Positions 1 through 9,097 of a DNA stretch of 64,000 nt are shown one piece after another. This stretch comes from Candidatus Andeanibacterium colombiense (lineage in GTDB: Bacteria > Pseudomonadota > Alphaproteobacteria > Sphingomonadales > Sphingomonadaceae), in contig CP119316.1 of assembly GCA_029202985.1 (NCBI GenBank), positions 1,612,001-1,676,000 of the forward strand, read 5' to 3'. A model generated the notes under the pieces. It saw only the letters and a list, made by a program, of their open reading frames with translations, was not told the origin of the DNA and searched no databases. The translations under genes were made by a program, and so were the position numbers. The stretch's first letter is position 1; each line of letters opens with the position of its first letter.

Positions 1-1
1 C

Positions 2-1246
2 GACAGCCGCGAGATCCGCGCCGACGGCGGCGGCCACGGCGCGGGCACCGGGCTCAACGGCTATGCCGCGCTGGCCGGGCTGCTGTCCGCGCAGGGCCAC
101 GAGGTCCACAATATCCGGAGCAAGGCACAGCTCTCCGAACGCAATCTGCTGATCCTCACCCCGCCCGACGTGATCGACGGCAAGAAGCTGCAGCGGCTGG
201 TCGACGACCGCCGGCATGCCGGGCCGACCGTGATCGTGCTGCCCAAATGGTCGGCGATCCCGGCCGACCGGCTGCCAGGCAGCAAGGCCAGGCATGGCTG
301 GGTGCTGCTCGGCGGCGCGAGCGTTCCGCATTGGCCGGACTTCTACGATGACATCTCGGTCGGCCTGGCGCCGCTGAAGGGCGAGCCCGCGTGGCGCGGC
401 GGCGGCCTCAGCGGGGCCCTGCCCGACCGGAGCCAGGTGCTGTCGGGCCGGGGCGCGATGCTCGAGCCGCTGGTCACCACGCCGGAGGGGGCGGTGCTGG
501 CCGGCTATATCAACGACGGCGGGATTCACCCCAAGCTCGAGGCGATGGCCGGAACCGCGGAGGACCGGCTGGGCGAAGACGATACGCTCTATCCGGTGGT
601 GATGGTGTTCGAACCCGATCTGATGAACAATTACGGCCTCGCCGACCGCACCCGGGCGATGCTGGCGCTGCGCATCCTCGAGGCCGCGAGCGAGCGCGAG
701 AACCTGCCGGTCGCCTTCGACCTGACCCTCAACGGCTATGGCGAGAGCGACAATCTCCTGACGCTCGCGTTCCGCCCGCCGTTTCTCGCCGCGACTTTGT
801 GCTTCCTGATCGCCGCGCTGGTGGTGGGATGGCGCGCGTTCCGTCGCTTCGGCCCACCGGTGGCGAGCGCTTCGGGCCTCGCGATCGGACGCAAGCAGCT
901 CGCCGCGGGCGGGATCTATGCGCTGGCGGCGGTTTCCACCTTCGCCTTCGGCAAGCGCGAACTCGCGACCAATGGCGCGGCGCTGATCCAGCGGGCCAAG
1001 CGCCTGCACCTGCTCGGGGCGCCCTATGCCGCGCTGGTTCGCACCCGCGTCGCGCAGGCCCTCGGGCTCAAGCCCAGCGCCGATGTGGCGCTGACCGAAC
1101 GCACGATCGACCAATTGCTCGAACGGCGCGGCGCCGCGCCTGAATTTGCCGCCCAGGCCGAGGCCTTGCGCCAGGCCCGGGGACCCCATGAATTGCTGCG
1201 CCGCGCGCATGCGCTGAGAGAGATCGAAAGGAACCTGTCCCGATGA
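2..1246 (+). CDS. DUF4350 domain-containing membrane protein, 5' end outside window
   Basis: The frame is open from base 2, so the start codon lies upstream; 414 residues are visible. The first part has a Gly-rich GGGHGAGTGLNG stretch followed by a Rossmann-like alpha/beta region, as in DUF4350 proteins. One clear membrane segment lies at about residues 258-280 (nt 775-840) and a weaker one at about 300-318, followed by a charged helical tail. The stop overlaps the moxR-like ATG (ATGA, 1243-1246). The family occurs with MoxR and DUF58 genes; its biochemical role is unknown. A role in envelope quality control is inference from neighbours. Confidence 0.8.
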   Translation, partial: DSREIRADGGGHGAGTGLNGYAALAGLLSAQGHEVHNIRSKAQLSERNLLILTPPDVIDGKKLQRLVDDRRHAGPTVIVLPKWSAIPADRLPGSKARHGWVLLGGASVPHWPDFYDDISVGLAPLKGEPAWRGGGLSGALPDRSQVLSGRGAMLEPLVTTPEGAVLAGYINDGGIHPKLEAMAGTAEDRLGEDDTLYPVVMVFEPDLMNNYGLADRTRAMLALRILEAASERENLPVAFDLTLNGYGESDNLLTLAFRPPFLAATLCFLIAALVVGWRAFRRFGPPVASASGLAIGRKQLAAGGIYALAAVSTFAFGKRELATNGAALIQRAKRLHLLGAPYAALVRTRVAQALGLKPSADVALTERTIDQLLERRGAAPEFAAQAEALRQARGPHELLRRAHALREIERNLSR

Positions 1247-2205
1247 CCAAGACGCTGGAGGATGTCCGCAACCTCGCGGCCTCGATCCGCACCGAGATCG
1301 CCAAGGCGATCGTCGGCCAGGAAGACACGATCGAGCATCTGCTGGTCGCGCTGGTGAGCCAGGGCCACGTGCTGCTGGAAGGGGCGCCGGGCACGGCCAA
1401 GACCTTCCTCGCGCAGTGCTTCGCCCGCACGCTCGGGCTCGATTTCGGGCGCATCCAGTTCACCCCGGATCTGCTGCCGGGCGATATTTTGGGCTCAAAC
1501 CTGTTCAACTTCCAGACCAGCCAGTTCACCCTCACGCGCGGGCCGATCTTCTGCGAGCTGCTGCTGGCCGACGAGATCAACCGCACCCCACCCAAGACCC
1601 AGGCCGCGCTGCTGGAAGCGATGCAGGAACGCAAGGTCACGCTCGACGGCGAGACCCACCGGCTGCCCGCGCATTTCATGGTGGTCGCGACCCAGAACCC
1701 GATCGAGAACCAGGGCGTCTATCCGCTGCCCGAGGCGCAGCTCGACCGCTTCGTGTTCAAGCTGATCGTGCCCTATCCGAGCGCGGAGGAAGAGGCGCGG
1801 ATCGTGGTCCGCTTCGGCGAGCGCAGCGGCCCGCCGCATCCGCAGGATTTCGGCGTCGCGCGGGTCGCCGATGCGAGCGTGCTCGACGGCATCGCCGATG
1901 CGGTGAAAAGTGTGACGCTGGCACGGGAGGTGGTCGATTATATCGTCCGGCTGATCCGCTCGACCCGCGAAAGCACCGATTTGACGAGCGGCGCCTCGCC
2001 CCGCGCGGCGGTGCTGCTCGCCAATGCCGCCCGCGCCCGCGCGGCGCTGGCCGGACGCGACTATGTGGTCCCCGACGATGTGAAAGCGCTCGCGGTCTCG
2101 GTGCTGCGCCACCGCCTGCTGCTGTCGCCCGCGGCCGAGATCGAGGGGCGGCAGATCGAGGACCTGGTCGCCGGGCTGATCGAGCAGACCGAGGCGCCGC
2201 GCTAA
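1243..2205 (+). CDS. MoxR-family AAA+ ATPase
   Basis: 320 residues, the usual length for MoxR ATPases. Walker A GAPGTAKT is at residues 47-54, Walker B LLLADE at about 106-111, and a sensor-1 segment VVATQNPIE follows. MoxR proteins are cytoplasmic AAA+ chaperones that typically work with DUF58 (VWA-like) partners to assemble or activate envelope or metallo-enzyme complexes. The ATG overlaps the stop of the DUF4350 gene, and the DUF58 gene starts 3 nt after the stop, so the three are almost certainly co-translated. The specific client is unknown. Confidence 0.93.
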   Translation: MTKTLEDVRNLAASIRTEIAKAIVGQEDTIEHLLVALVSQGHVLLEGAPGTAKTFLAQCFARTLGLDFGRIQFTPDLLPGDILGSNLFNFQTSQFTLTRGPIFCELLLADEINRTPPKTQAALLEAMQERKVTLDGETHRLPAHFMVVATQNPIENQGVYPLPEAQLDRFVFKLIVPYPSAEEEARIVVRFGERSGPPHPQDFGVARVADASVLDGIADAVKSVTLAREVVDYIVRLIRSTRESTDLTSGASPRAAVLLANAARARAALAGRDYVVPDDVKALAVSVLRHRLLLSPAAEIEGRQIEDLVAGLIEQTEAPR

Positions 2206-2208
2206 ACC

Positions 2209-3528
2209 GTGATCGTCCCCTCCGCCCGGACCCTGCTGATCGCAGCGCTCGGTGCGCCGGCCGCGCTGCTGGTCGCCGCGCTCGCGCCGGGGATGTGGGT
2301 GGCCGCGCCGGCGGCGGGGATCGCGCTGATGGTGCTGATGGTGCTTGACGGGCTGGTCGCGGGCGTGCTGACCGATTTGCGGCTGGTTGCGCCGGCCGAT
2401 GCCGAGGTTGGCGCGGAGGTCACGGTGACGGTGCTCGCCGATCTTGCCGGGCGCACGATCGGCGGGGGCGCGCCCGAGGCGGCGCTCGCGTTCGATCCCC
2501 GGCTGGGCCCGGGCGGAAGGGTCCAGATGCCGCTGTCGCGCGATCCAAACGGCGTGTGGAGCGGCAGCGCGACGATCGTGCCCGGCCGGCGCGGGGTCGG
2601 GAGCTTCGAGCGCATCTGGCTGCGCTGGCCCGGCCCGCTCGGGCTCGCCCACCGGCAGGTCAGCCGCGCGCTGGAGACCGATCTGCGCGTCTGGCCCGAT
2701 CTCTCGCCGGTCCGCTCGCCGCTGCTCCAGACCTTCCTGCGCGACGCGCAGTTCGGGCTGATCGCGCGGCGCATCCGCGGCGAAGGCACCCAGTTCGAAG
2801 CCTTGCGCGAATACGAACCGGGAATGGACCGCCGGCGGATCGACTGGAAGAGCTCGGCGCGCCAGACCCGCCTCTACGCGCGCGAGAACGAGAGCGAGCG
2901 CAACAACCAGATCGTGTTCGCGTTCGATTGCGGCCAGGCGATGTGCGAGCCGGTCGACGGTCTGCCGCGGATCGACCGCGCGGTCTCGGCCGCGCTGACC
3001 GCTTCCTATGTCGCGCTCAAGGGCGGCGACCGGGTCGCCTTGTTCGGTTTCGGCCAGAAGCCCGAGCTGTTCACCCCCTTCGTCAGCGACGCGCGCCAGT
3101 TCCACCGCCTGCAGACCGCCGCCGCCGGGCTCGACTACCGCCCGGCCGAGCCGAATTTCACCCTCGCCCTCGCGACGCTTTCGTCCCAACTCGCGCGGCG
3201 CTCGCTGGTGGTGCTGTTCTCCGATTTCACCGACCCGACCAGCGCCGAGCTGATGGTCGAAAGCGTCGGCCGGCTGGTCCAGCGGCATCTGGTGCTGTTC
3301 GTGACGCTGGCCGATACCGAGCTTTCCGCGATGACCGAGGCCGAACCCGAGACGGTCGCCGATGTCGCGGTGGCGGTGACGGCCGGCACCCTCGCCCGCC
3401 AGCGCGCGGTGGTGCTGCAGAAATTGCGCCAGATGAACGTCGATGTGATCGAGGCGCCGTGGCAGGCGGTGACCTATGCGCTGATCGACCGCTATCTCGA
3501 GATCAAGCGCGCGGGGGCGATCGGATGA
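2209..3528 (+). CDS. DUF58 domain-containing protein
   Basis: 439 residues starting at a GTG 3 nt after the moxR-like stop. Two hydrophobic segments occupy roughly residues 5-50, followed by a periplasmic or cytosolic beta-rich part and the DUF58 core with YEPGMDRRRIDWK and the charged segment that follows (about residues 203-225). The C-terminal half is a VWA-like fold: VFAFDCGQAM is a degenerate MIDAS-type start and VVLFSDFTD a later strand. DUF58 proteins are the standard partners of MoxR ATPases. The GTG is chosen because it gives tight spacing and the full N-terminal membrane anchor. Confidence 0.9.
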   Translation: MIVPSARTLLIAALGAPAALLVAALAPGMWVAAPAAGIALMVLMVLDGLVAGVLTDLRLVAPADAEVGAEVTVTVLADLAGRTIGGGAPEAALAFDPRLGPGGRVQMPLSRDPNGVWSGSATIVPGRRGVGSFERIWLRWPGPLGLAHRQVSRALETDLRVWPDLSPVRSPLLQTFLRDAQFGLIARRIRGEGTQFEALREYEPGMDRRRIDWKSSARQTRLYARENESERNNQIVFAFDCGQAMCEPVDGLPRIDRAVSAALTASYVALKGGDRVALFGFGQKPELFTPFVSDARQFHRLQTAAAGLDYRPAEPNFTLALATLSSQLARRSLVVLFSDFTDPTSAELMVESVGRLVQRHLVLFVTLADTELSAMTEAEPETVADVAVAVTAGTLARQRAVVLQKLRQMNVDVIEAPWQAVTYALIDRYLEIKRAGAIG

Positions 3529-3562
3529 TTACGCACCTTTCGTCATTGGGCAGGGGGCTTTC

Positions 3563-4618
3563 ATGAACCCGCTCAACGTGTTCAAACCCAAGCCGATCGA
3601 GGCCCCGCCCGAGATCGAGCTGGCCGCGCTGCGCTCCGACCGGTTCCGGCTTGCGCGGGAAGCCGACTGGAAACGGCTCGAGGCGATCCTGCTCAGGATG
3701 GAGAAAGGCCGGCTGCGCAAGGTGCCGGACGAGGAATTGCTCGAGCTTCCGGCGCTGTACCGCACCGCCGCTTCGAGCCTTTCGATCGCGCGCGAGACAT
3801 CGCTCGACGCGGCGACCCTCGCCTATCTCGAAAGCCTGGTCCAGCGCGCGTGGTTCCAGGTCTATGGCCCGCGCAGCTCGTTGTGGGACTGGTTGCGGCG
3901 CTTCTTCGGCGGCGGGTGGAGCGCGGCGGTGCGCGAACTCTGGCTGGAGCTTTGCATCGCGCTGGCGGTGATGGTCGCGGGCACGGTGGTCGGCTGGCTG
4001 CTCGTGGCGCGGGACCGGGACTGGTACTATGCGCTGGTCCCGACCGGCAACGGCGACACCCGCGTGCCGGGCGCTTCGCGCGAAGCGCTGATGAAATCGC
4101 TGCAGGGGGTCGACAAGGTCGACGGGCTGTCGTTCTTCTCCGCCTTCCTGTTCAGCAACAATGCGAAGGTGTCGATCCTCGCTTTCGCGCTCGGCTTCGC
4201 TTTCGGCATCCCGTCGCTGATGCTGTTGCTGCAGAACATGGCGACCCTCGGCGCGATGCTGTGGCTGTTCCACGGCGCCGGGCTGACGATCGATTTCGCG
4301 GCCTGGCTGTCGATCCACGGCACCACCGAACTGTTCGCGGTGCTGCTGGCGGGCGCCGCCGGACTGCATGTCGGGCGCAGCATGGCATTCCCCGGCAACC
4401 GCCCGGTGCTGCAGGCGATGGCCGAAAGCGGGCGGCGCGCGGCGCAGGTGATGGCGGGGGTGGTGCTGATGCTGGTCTGCGCCGCGGTGCTCGAAGCCTT
4501 CGGCCGGCAGCTGATCGTGGACAGCCGCGCGCGCTTCGCGGTGGGCGGGACGATGCTGGCGTTCTGGCTGCTGTACTTCTTCGCCTTCCGGCGCCGATCG
4601 ACGCGGGGCCGGCTGTGA
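3563..4618 (+). CDS. SpoIIM-like (stage II sporulation protein M family) membrane protein
   Basis: 351 residues. A soluble helical N-terminus (about 1-125) is followed by membrane segments near residues 130-150, 200-235, 255-272, 295-312 and 328-342. This is the arrangement of SpoIIM/DUF95 proteins, which in non-sporulating bacteria sit beside MoxR, DUF58 and RDD genes. ATG 3563 is the first good start after the DUF58 stop. The 34-nt gap is the largest within this operon, and the stop overlaps the GTG of the RDD gene. No sporulation role is implied; a membrane partner of the MoxR system is inference. Confidence 0.85.
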   Translation: MNPLNVFKPKPIEAPPEIELAALRSDRFRLAREADWKRLEAILLRMEKGRLRKVPDEELLELPALYRTAASSLSIARETSLDAATLAYLESLVQRAWFQVYGPRSSLWDWLRRFFGGGWSAAVRELWLELCIALAVMVAGTVVGWLLVARDRDWYYALVPTGNGDTRVPGASREALMKSLQGVDKVDGLSFFSAFLFSNNAKVSILAFALGFAFGIPSLMLLLQNMATLGAMLWLFHGAGLTIDFAAWLSIHGTTELFAVLLAGAAGLHVGRSMAFPGNRPVLQAMAESGRRAAQVMAGVVLMLVCAAVLEAFGRQLIVDSRARFAVGGTMLAFWLLYFFAFRRRSTRGRL

Positions 4619-5499
4619 GCAGGGTGCGCAAGGCGGACAAGCGCCAGCGGGTGCTGGTGACGCCCGAAGGGCTGGCGCTGCCGATCGCGATCGCGAGCCG
4701 CTCGTCGCGCGCGGCCGCGCTGACGCTCGACCTGGTGCTGATGGGGCTGATCCAGGCAGGGGTGACGCTGCTGCTGGTCGCGGTGCTGTTCGGCCTGCTC
4801 GGCGCGAACGAGAAAAGCCCGGTGGTGGAATTCCTCGGGGTCGTCTGGATCATCGCGATGTTCCTGTTCCGCTATGGCTATTTCCTGTTCTTCGAACTCG
4901 GCCCGCGCGGCGCGACCCCGGGCAAGCGCGCGACCGGCATCCGCATCGCCGCGCATGACGGCGGACGCTTGAGCGTCGAGGCGGTGATCGCGCGCAACCT
5001 GCTGCGCGACATCGAGGTGTTCCTGCCGCTCGGTCTGCTGGTCAGCGGGTTGAGCGAAGGCGGCGTGGGCAACTGGCTGGCATTCGGCTGGCTGCTGCTG
5101 TTCATGCTGTTCCCGTTCTTCAACCGCGATGCGCTGCGCGCGGGCGATCTGATCGCCGGGACCTGGGTGGTCGAGATGCCGAAGCGGCGGCTGGAACAGG
5201 CGATGTCGCTCGGCGAGGGCGCGCGCGGGCATTCGGCCACGACCGGCGCCGAATACCGCTTCGGCGAGGCCGAGCTGAAGATCTATGGCGAATACGAATT
5301 GCAGACGCTCGAACGGGTGCTGCGCGAGAACAATCCGGATGCGCTGGTCGCGGTGATGCAGGCGATCTGCACCAAGATCGGCTGGAGCGCGGGCTCGGGC
5401 GACGAACGCGCCTTCCTCGAAGCCTTCTACGCCCAGCTGCGCGCGCGGCTGGAGCGCGACATGCGCTTCGGCAAGCGCAAGGCGGACAAGCACTCGTGA
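4615..5499 (+). CDS. RDD family membrane protein with C-terminal soluble domain
   Basis: 294 residues from GTG 4615, which overlaps the SpoIIM-like stop (GTGA). The RDD signature is visible: an Arg and Asp in the first helix (residues about 22-40, RSSRAAALTLDLVLM) and the conserved G-ATPGKRATGI loop at about residues 100-112. Three to four membrane helices occupy residues 35-180. A soluble, charged C-terminal extension of about 110 residues is longer than in minimal RDD proteins. RDD proteins are of poorly defined transport or membrane function. Last gene of the MoxR operon. Confidence 0.88.
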   Translation: MSRVRKADKRQRVLVTPEGLALPIAIASRSSRAAALTLDLVLMGLIQAGVTLLLVAVLFGLLGANEKSPVVEFLGVVWIIAMFLFRYGYFLFFELGPRGATPGKRATGIRIAAHDGGRLSVEAVIARNLLRDIEVFLPLGLLVSGLSEGGVGNWLAFGWLLLFMLFPFFNRDALRAGDLIAGTWVVEMPKRRLEQAMSLGEGARGHSATTGAEYRFGEAELKIYGEYELQTLERVLRENNPDALVAVMQAICTKIGWSAGSGDERAFLEAFYAQLRARLERDMRFGKRKADKHS

Positions 5500-5509
5500 A
5501 CCCCTGCAG

Positions 5510-5647
5510 ATGAGCATCGCCTGCCGCATCGCCGAAGACGATCGGCCCGCGCCTACGCTCCATACCAAGCACGGCTTCAAGGAATGCCCGCCCTTCGCGG
5601 ACTATGTTGCGGACGGCTTCAGCATCTGTATGAGCCGCGACTTATGA
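5510..5647 (+). pseudogene. internally deleted GNAT acetyltransferase remnant (45 codons)
   Basis: ATG 5510 opens a 45-codon frame. Its first ten residues look like a GNAT N-terminus. From residue 17 onward the segment LHTKHGFKECPPFADYVADG, ending in SICMSRDL, matches the C-terminal beta6-beta7 region of YsnE-like GNATs (consensus Y-x-x-x-GF-x-x-C-x-PF-x-DY-x-x-D-x-x-S-x-x-M). The acetyl-CoA-binding middle, about 100 residues, is missing. The reading frame is intact across the junction. Its TGA (5645-5647) overlaps the ATG of the next gene at 5644, so it could serve as a leader for translational coupling. The family match is pattern recognition, not a search. Confidence 0.6.
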
Positions 5648-6168
5648 CGACACTGCGCCCCGCCACCTCCGCCGACATCCCCGCGCTGGCGGAGCTGGCG
5701 CTGGCGTCCTTCGTCGAGAAGTTCGGCCATCTCTACAAGCCGGAAGACCTGCAGCTGTTCCTTGGCGAGTATCGCACCGAAGCCGCCTATCGCACCCAGC
5801 TCGACGATCCCGGCACGCTGATCCAGATCGCGGAGGACGAGGACGGCTATCTGCTCGGCTATTGCCTGATCATCCGCGGCGACCAGTTCGACGAGCGCCC
5901 GCTGCCCCGCCCGGAACGCCCGGTGATCCTGAGCCAACTCTATTGCGCCCCCGATGCGACCGGACGCGGGATCGGGTCGCGGCTGACCGAATGGGCGATC
6001 GCCGAAGCGAAGGCGTGGGGCGCCGATGCGCTGCAGCTATCGGTCTATGCCGAGAATTTCGGCGCGCATAAATTCTACCATCGCCACGGCTTCGAGAAGG
6101 TCGCCGACATGGGCTTCTGGGTGGGGAACCACCGCGATGACGAGTTTCTGTTCGAGTTGAAATTGTAA
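5644..6168 (+). CDS. GNAT family N-acetyltransferase
   Basis: 174 residues. The acetyl-CoA pyrophosphate-binding motif is RGIGSRL at about residues 110-116, preceded by the LSQLYCAPDATG strand (motif A), with the C-terminal YAENFGAHKFYHRHGF element (motif B). ATG 5644 is preferred over an in-frame ATG at 5584 because the extra 20 residues overlap the upstream relic and look non-conserved, while MTTLRPATSADIP is a classic GNAT start. Substrate unknown. Likely stand-alone or coupled to the relic ORF; it is followed by a palindromic repeat shared with a convergent gene. Confidence 0.88.
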   Translation: MTTLRPATSADIPALAELALASFVEKFGHLYKPEDLQLFLGEYRTEAAYRTQLDDPGTLIQIAEDEDGYLLGYCLIIRGDQFDERPLPRPERPVILSQLYCAPDATGRGIGSRLTEWAIAEAKAWGADALQLSVYAENFGAHKFYHRHGFEKVADMGFWVGNHRDDEFLFELKL

Positions 6169-6175
6169 TAACCCT

Positions 6176-6258
6176 CGTCATTGCGAGCGAAGCGAAGCAA
6201 TCCAGGGCGGCTTCGGTACGCTCTGGATTGCCGCGGGGCTTCGCCCCTCGCAATGACG
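6176..6258 (+). repeat. 83-bp palindromic intergenic repeat, family R1 copy 1
   Basis: Ends are CGTCATTGCGAG and its complement CTCGCAATGACG; an inner pair CAATCCAG / CTCTGGATTG gives a nested hairpin. Related copies lie at 31213-31305 and 61275-61360. It sits between two convergent genes and could act as a bidirectional terminator or mRNA 3' stabiliser. The element belongs to a MITE/REP-like class; no transposase is nearby. Confidence 0.85.
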
Positions 6259-6265
6259 AAAGGAG

Positions 6266-8035
6266 CTACGGCTCCAACCTTCTCTGCGGCTCCGTCAAAA
6301 TTCGCTCGCGCGCGGCGCGGACGTCGCCCGATGCGAGCTGCGCATGCATCCGTTCGCGGTCGTTCGCGCGATAGGCGTCTTCGGCGCGGGCGATCTCGTC
6401 TTCGCCGAGGCCGAGGTTGTCGAGCGCCAGCCGGCCCATCGCGACCGCCGATTCCATCACTTCGCGTATCACGTAATTGGTCGGGGTCGCGCGCAGGTTG
6501 ATCACGCTGCGCCGGTCGAACCCGCGGATATAGACCGCCGCATTGGGGAATGCGTCATGCACCGCCTGCGCCAGTTCGGCATCGACCTGGTCCTTGTCGA
6601 TGCAGAAGGCGATCAGCCCGGCCTCGTCCGCCCCGGCCTGGCGCAGCAGGTCGAGCCGGGTGCCGTCGCCGAAATAAACCTTGGCGCCGAAGCCCTTCGC
6701 GACATCGATCATCTCGACATCGCTGTCGATCAGAGTCACCGAGACACCGCCCGCCATCATCATTTGCGCCACGGTCTGGCCGAACCGGCCATAGCCGACC
6801 ACCAGCGCCTGCGCGCCGTCGGCCTTGGGCCCGTCGCGCGAGGCGAGCTTCTTGTCGGGCAATTTGCGGATCGCGCGGGTCGCCAGCATCAGGAACGGGG
6901 TGCTGGCCATCGACAGCGTCACGATCGCCCCGAACAGGCTCGCGGCGTCGGGCGAGATCAACGACGCGCTTTGCGCCTGCGCGAACAGCACGAAGCCGAA
7001 TTCGCCGCCCTGGCTGAGCAGCAGGCCGAGCGACAGGGCGCTGCGCCATTCCATCCGCGCGATCATGCCAAGCGCGGTAATCACCGCGGCCTTGGTCGCG
7101 ATCAGCGCCAGCGCCATCAGCACCACGAACACCGGCCGGCCGGCGATCGCATGGAGGTCGAGCAGCATTCCCACCGAGAGGAAGAACAGCCCGAGCAGGA
7201 TCGAGCGGAACGGTTCGACATCGGCCTCGAGCTCGTGGCGATAGGGCGAATCGGCCAGCATCACCCCGGCGACGAAGGCCCCGAGCGCGGTCGAGAGGCC
7301 GAGGAATTCCATCAGCGCGGCCGATCCCATCACCGTGAACAGCGCGGTGACGATGAACATCTCGCGCTCGCCGAGATTGCCGATCAGCCCGAACAGCGGG
7401 CGCACCAGGAAGCGCCCGGCGGCAATCAGCCCGCCGATCGCGACGACCGTGGAGAGCGCCAGCAGCCAGCCCGGCGGGCCGCCGGCGTCGGCCGGATTGC
7501 GGCTCATCGCGGCGATGATCGTGATCAGCGGGATGATCGACAGATCCTGGAACAGCAGCACCGCGAAGGCGCGTTCGCCGAACGGGGTTCGCAGGCGGCC
7601 GGCCGATTGCAGCATCGGCAGCACCTGCGCGGTCGACGACAGCGCCAGCGGCAGGCCCAGCGCGAGCGCCGCGGCCGGAGAGAACCCGGCCGCCAGCCAG
7701 ACGATCGCGGCGAGCAGCAGCCCGCAGAGGGTGACCTGCGCGAGGCCGAGCCCGAATATCTCCCGCCGCAGCCGCCACAGGCGCGCCGGGCTCAGTTCGA
7801 GCCCGACGATGAACATCAGCAGGATGATGCCGAGTTCGGCGATCCCGATCTTCTGTTCGGCATCCCCGACCAGCCCGAGCATATGCGGCCCGACCACCGC
7901 GCCTGCGAGCAGATAGCCGAGGGTGGCGCCGAGCCCGAGCCGCCGGAACACCAGCACGAAGAACAGCGCGAAGCCGAGCAGCAGCGACCCGTCGTGCAGG
8001 AGCGAGGCCTGCTGGACCTGTTCAGCGGGCGGCAC
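6266..8035 (-). CDS. CPA2 family monovalent cation:proton antiporter (KefB/KefC-like)
   Basis: 589 residues, a normal Kef-type length. About a dozen membrane helices span residues 10-385 (Na+/H+ exchanger fold). A cytosolic TrkA-N (RCK) domain follows, with the Rossmann motif VVGYGRFGQ at about residues 401-409 and a downstream acidic residue for NAD(H) binding. Such proteins export K+ or Na+ in exchange for protons, often gated by nucleotide or glutathione adducts. The gene lies 48 nt downstream of the CorA/ZntB-type gene on the same strand, so co-transcription is likely. The stop lies only 7 nt from the R1 repeat. Confidence 0.92.
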   Translation of the reverse strand: MPPAEQVQQASLLHDGSLLLGFALFFVLVFRRLGLGATLGYLLAGAVVGPHMLGLVGDAEQKIGIAELGIILLMFIVGLELSPARLWRLRREIFGLGLAQVTLCGLLLAAIVWLAAGFSPAAALALGLPLALSSTAQVLPMLQSAGRLRTPFGERAFAVLLFQDLSIIPLITIIAAMSRNPADAGGPPGWLLALSTVVAIGGLIAAGRFLVRPLFGLIGNLGEREMFIVTALFTVMGSAALMEFLGLSTALGAFVAGVMLADSPYRHELEADVEPFRSILLGLFFLSVGMLLDLHAIAGRPVFVVLMALALIATKAAVITALGMIARMEWRSALSLGLLLSQGGEFGFVLFAQAQSASLISPDAASLFGAIVTLSMASTPFLMLATRAIRKLPDKKLASRDGPKADGAQALVVGYGRFGQTVAQMMMAGGVSVTLIDSDVEMIDVAKGFGAKVYFGDGTRLDLLRQAGADEAGLIAFCIDKDQVDAELAQAVHDAFPNAAVYIRGFDRRSVINLRATPTNYVIREVMESAVAMGRLALDNLGLGEDEIARAEDAYRANDRERMHAQLASGDVRAARERILTEPQRRLEP

Positions 8036-8083
8036 GGGCAGCTCCCGTCATCGCGAGCGGCCGGCGAAATAAGGGAAACAAGC

Positions 8084-9097
8084 TCAGAACCACTTCCATT
8101 TGCGAAACAGGAACATCGTCCCGACCAGCACCGCGACGCACATCGCGACCACGATCCAGAAGGCGCGCCAGTCGTTCACCCCCGGCATGCCGCCGACATT
8201 GATCCCGAGCAGCCCGGTCAGGAAGGTCAGCGGCAGAAACACCCCGGCGACCATCGTGAGCTTGTACGAAACCGCTTCCGAGCGTGCCAGCGCCCGCGCG
8301 CGCATCTCGTCCTGCAGCACCAGCGCGCTTTCCTTGCTGATGTCGATATCGTCGAGATAGCGCCGCAGCCGTTCGATCGATTCCTCGATCTCGCGCCGGT
8401 CGTGATCCTCGAACCACTCGGGCGCGGTGTGGGCGATCCGCTCGAGCGCTTCGTGCTGGGGCGACATGTGGCGCTTGAGCGCGAGGCAATAGCGGCGGAT
8501 CGCCGAGATCTGGCCGAGCACTTCCTCGGGCTCGCAATCCACCGCGGCGATTTCGATCTTGTCGATGTGCGCATTCATCTCGACGATCGCGCGGTTCATC
8601 CGCGCGATCATCACTTCGACGAGGTCCGAGATCAGCCGCCCGGCATCCTCCGGTCCGCGCGACGCGTCGAGCTCGCCCATCACATGGCGCGGTGTCTGCA
8701 TCGGGGCGGAGCGCAGGGTGATGATCCGCCGCCCGTCCGACCACAATTGCAGCGAGACCATGTCTTCCGGCGCGGCATCGGGGTTGTAATTGATCCCGCG
8801 CAGGATCGCGACCAGCGTGTTCTTGCCTTCGCGGAACGAACGCGGGCGGCTGTCGTCCGACACCAGCAGTTCCGCGGTCGGCTCCGGCATGCCGGTCGCC
8901 GCCTGCAGCCAGTCGGACAAGCCCTCGGTATCGCGATTGAGATGGATCCAGATCACTTCGGGGCTGACGCCCGGTCGCCAGTGCTGGACATCGCGCCAGC
9001 GCAGCGGCCGCGCGCCGCCATTGCCGTCGAGAACGCGCCCGAACAGCAGCGGGCCGTGGCCTTCTTCGATGTCGTAATCGGTGATCTGCTGCGTCAT
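8084..9097 (-). CDS. CorA/ZntB-type divalent cation transporter
   Basis: 337 residues from ATG 9097; an upstream in-frame start at 9154 adds only an Arg/Pro-rich stretch. A large N-terminal cytosolic domain with the long coiled helix (about 130-265) precedes two C-terminal membrane helices. The pore motif is GINVGG at about residues 294-299, the ZntB form of the CorA GMN motif, followed by PGV. The short cytosolic tail ends in basic and aromatic residues (RKWKWF). ZntB proteins move Zn2+, coupled to protons; substrate assignment from GIN alone is tentative. Confidence 0.9.
   Translation of the reverse strand: MTQQITDYDIEEGHGPLLFGRVLDGNGGARPLRWRDVQHWRPGVSPEVIWIHLNRDTEGLSDWLQAATGMPEPTAELLVSDDSRPRSFREGKNTLVAILRGINYNPDAAPEDMVSLQLWSDGRRIITLRSAPMQTPRHVMGELDASRGPEDAGRLISDLVEVMIARMNRAIVEMNAHIDKIEIAAVDCEPEEVLGQISAIRRYCLALKRHMSPQHEALERIAHTAPEWFEDHDRREIEESIERLRRYLDDIDISKESALVLQDEMRARALARSEAVSYKLTMVAGVFLPLTFLTGLLGINVGGMPGVNDWRAFWIVVAMCVAVLVGTMFLFRKWKWF

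Noticed and set aside
3850..4614. 5' extension of the RDD gene frame
   Set aside because: The frame is open upstream only as an Arg/Gly/Ala-rich shadow of the SpoIIM-like gene; the GTG at 4615 with GTGA overlap is the natural start.
5584..5643. Upstream start for the GNAT at 5644
   Set aside because: The extra 20 residues come from the relic ORF read in another frame; the conserved fold begins at 5644.
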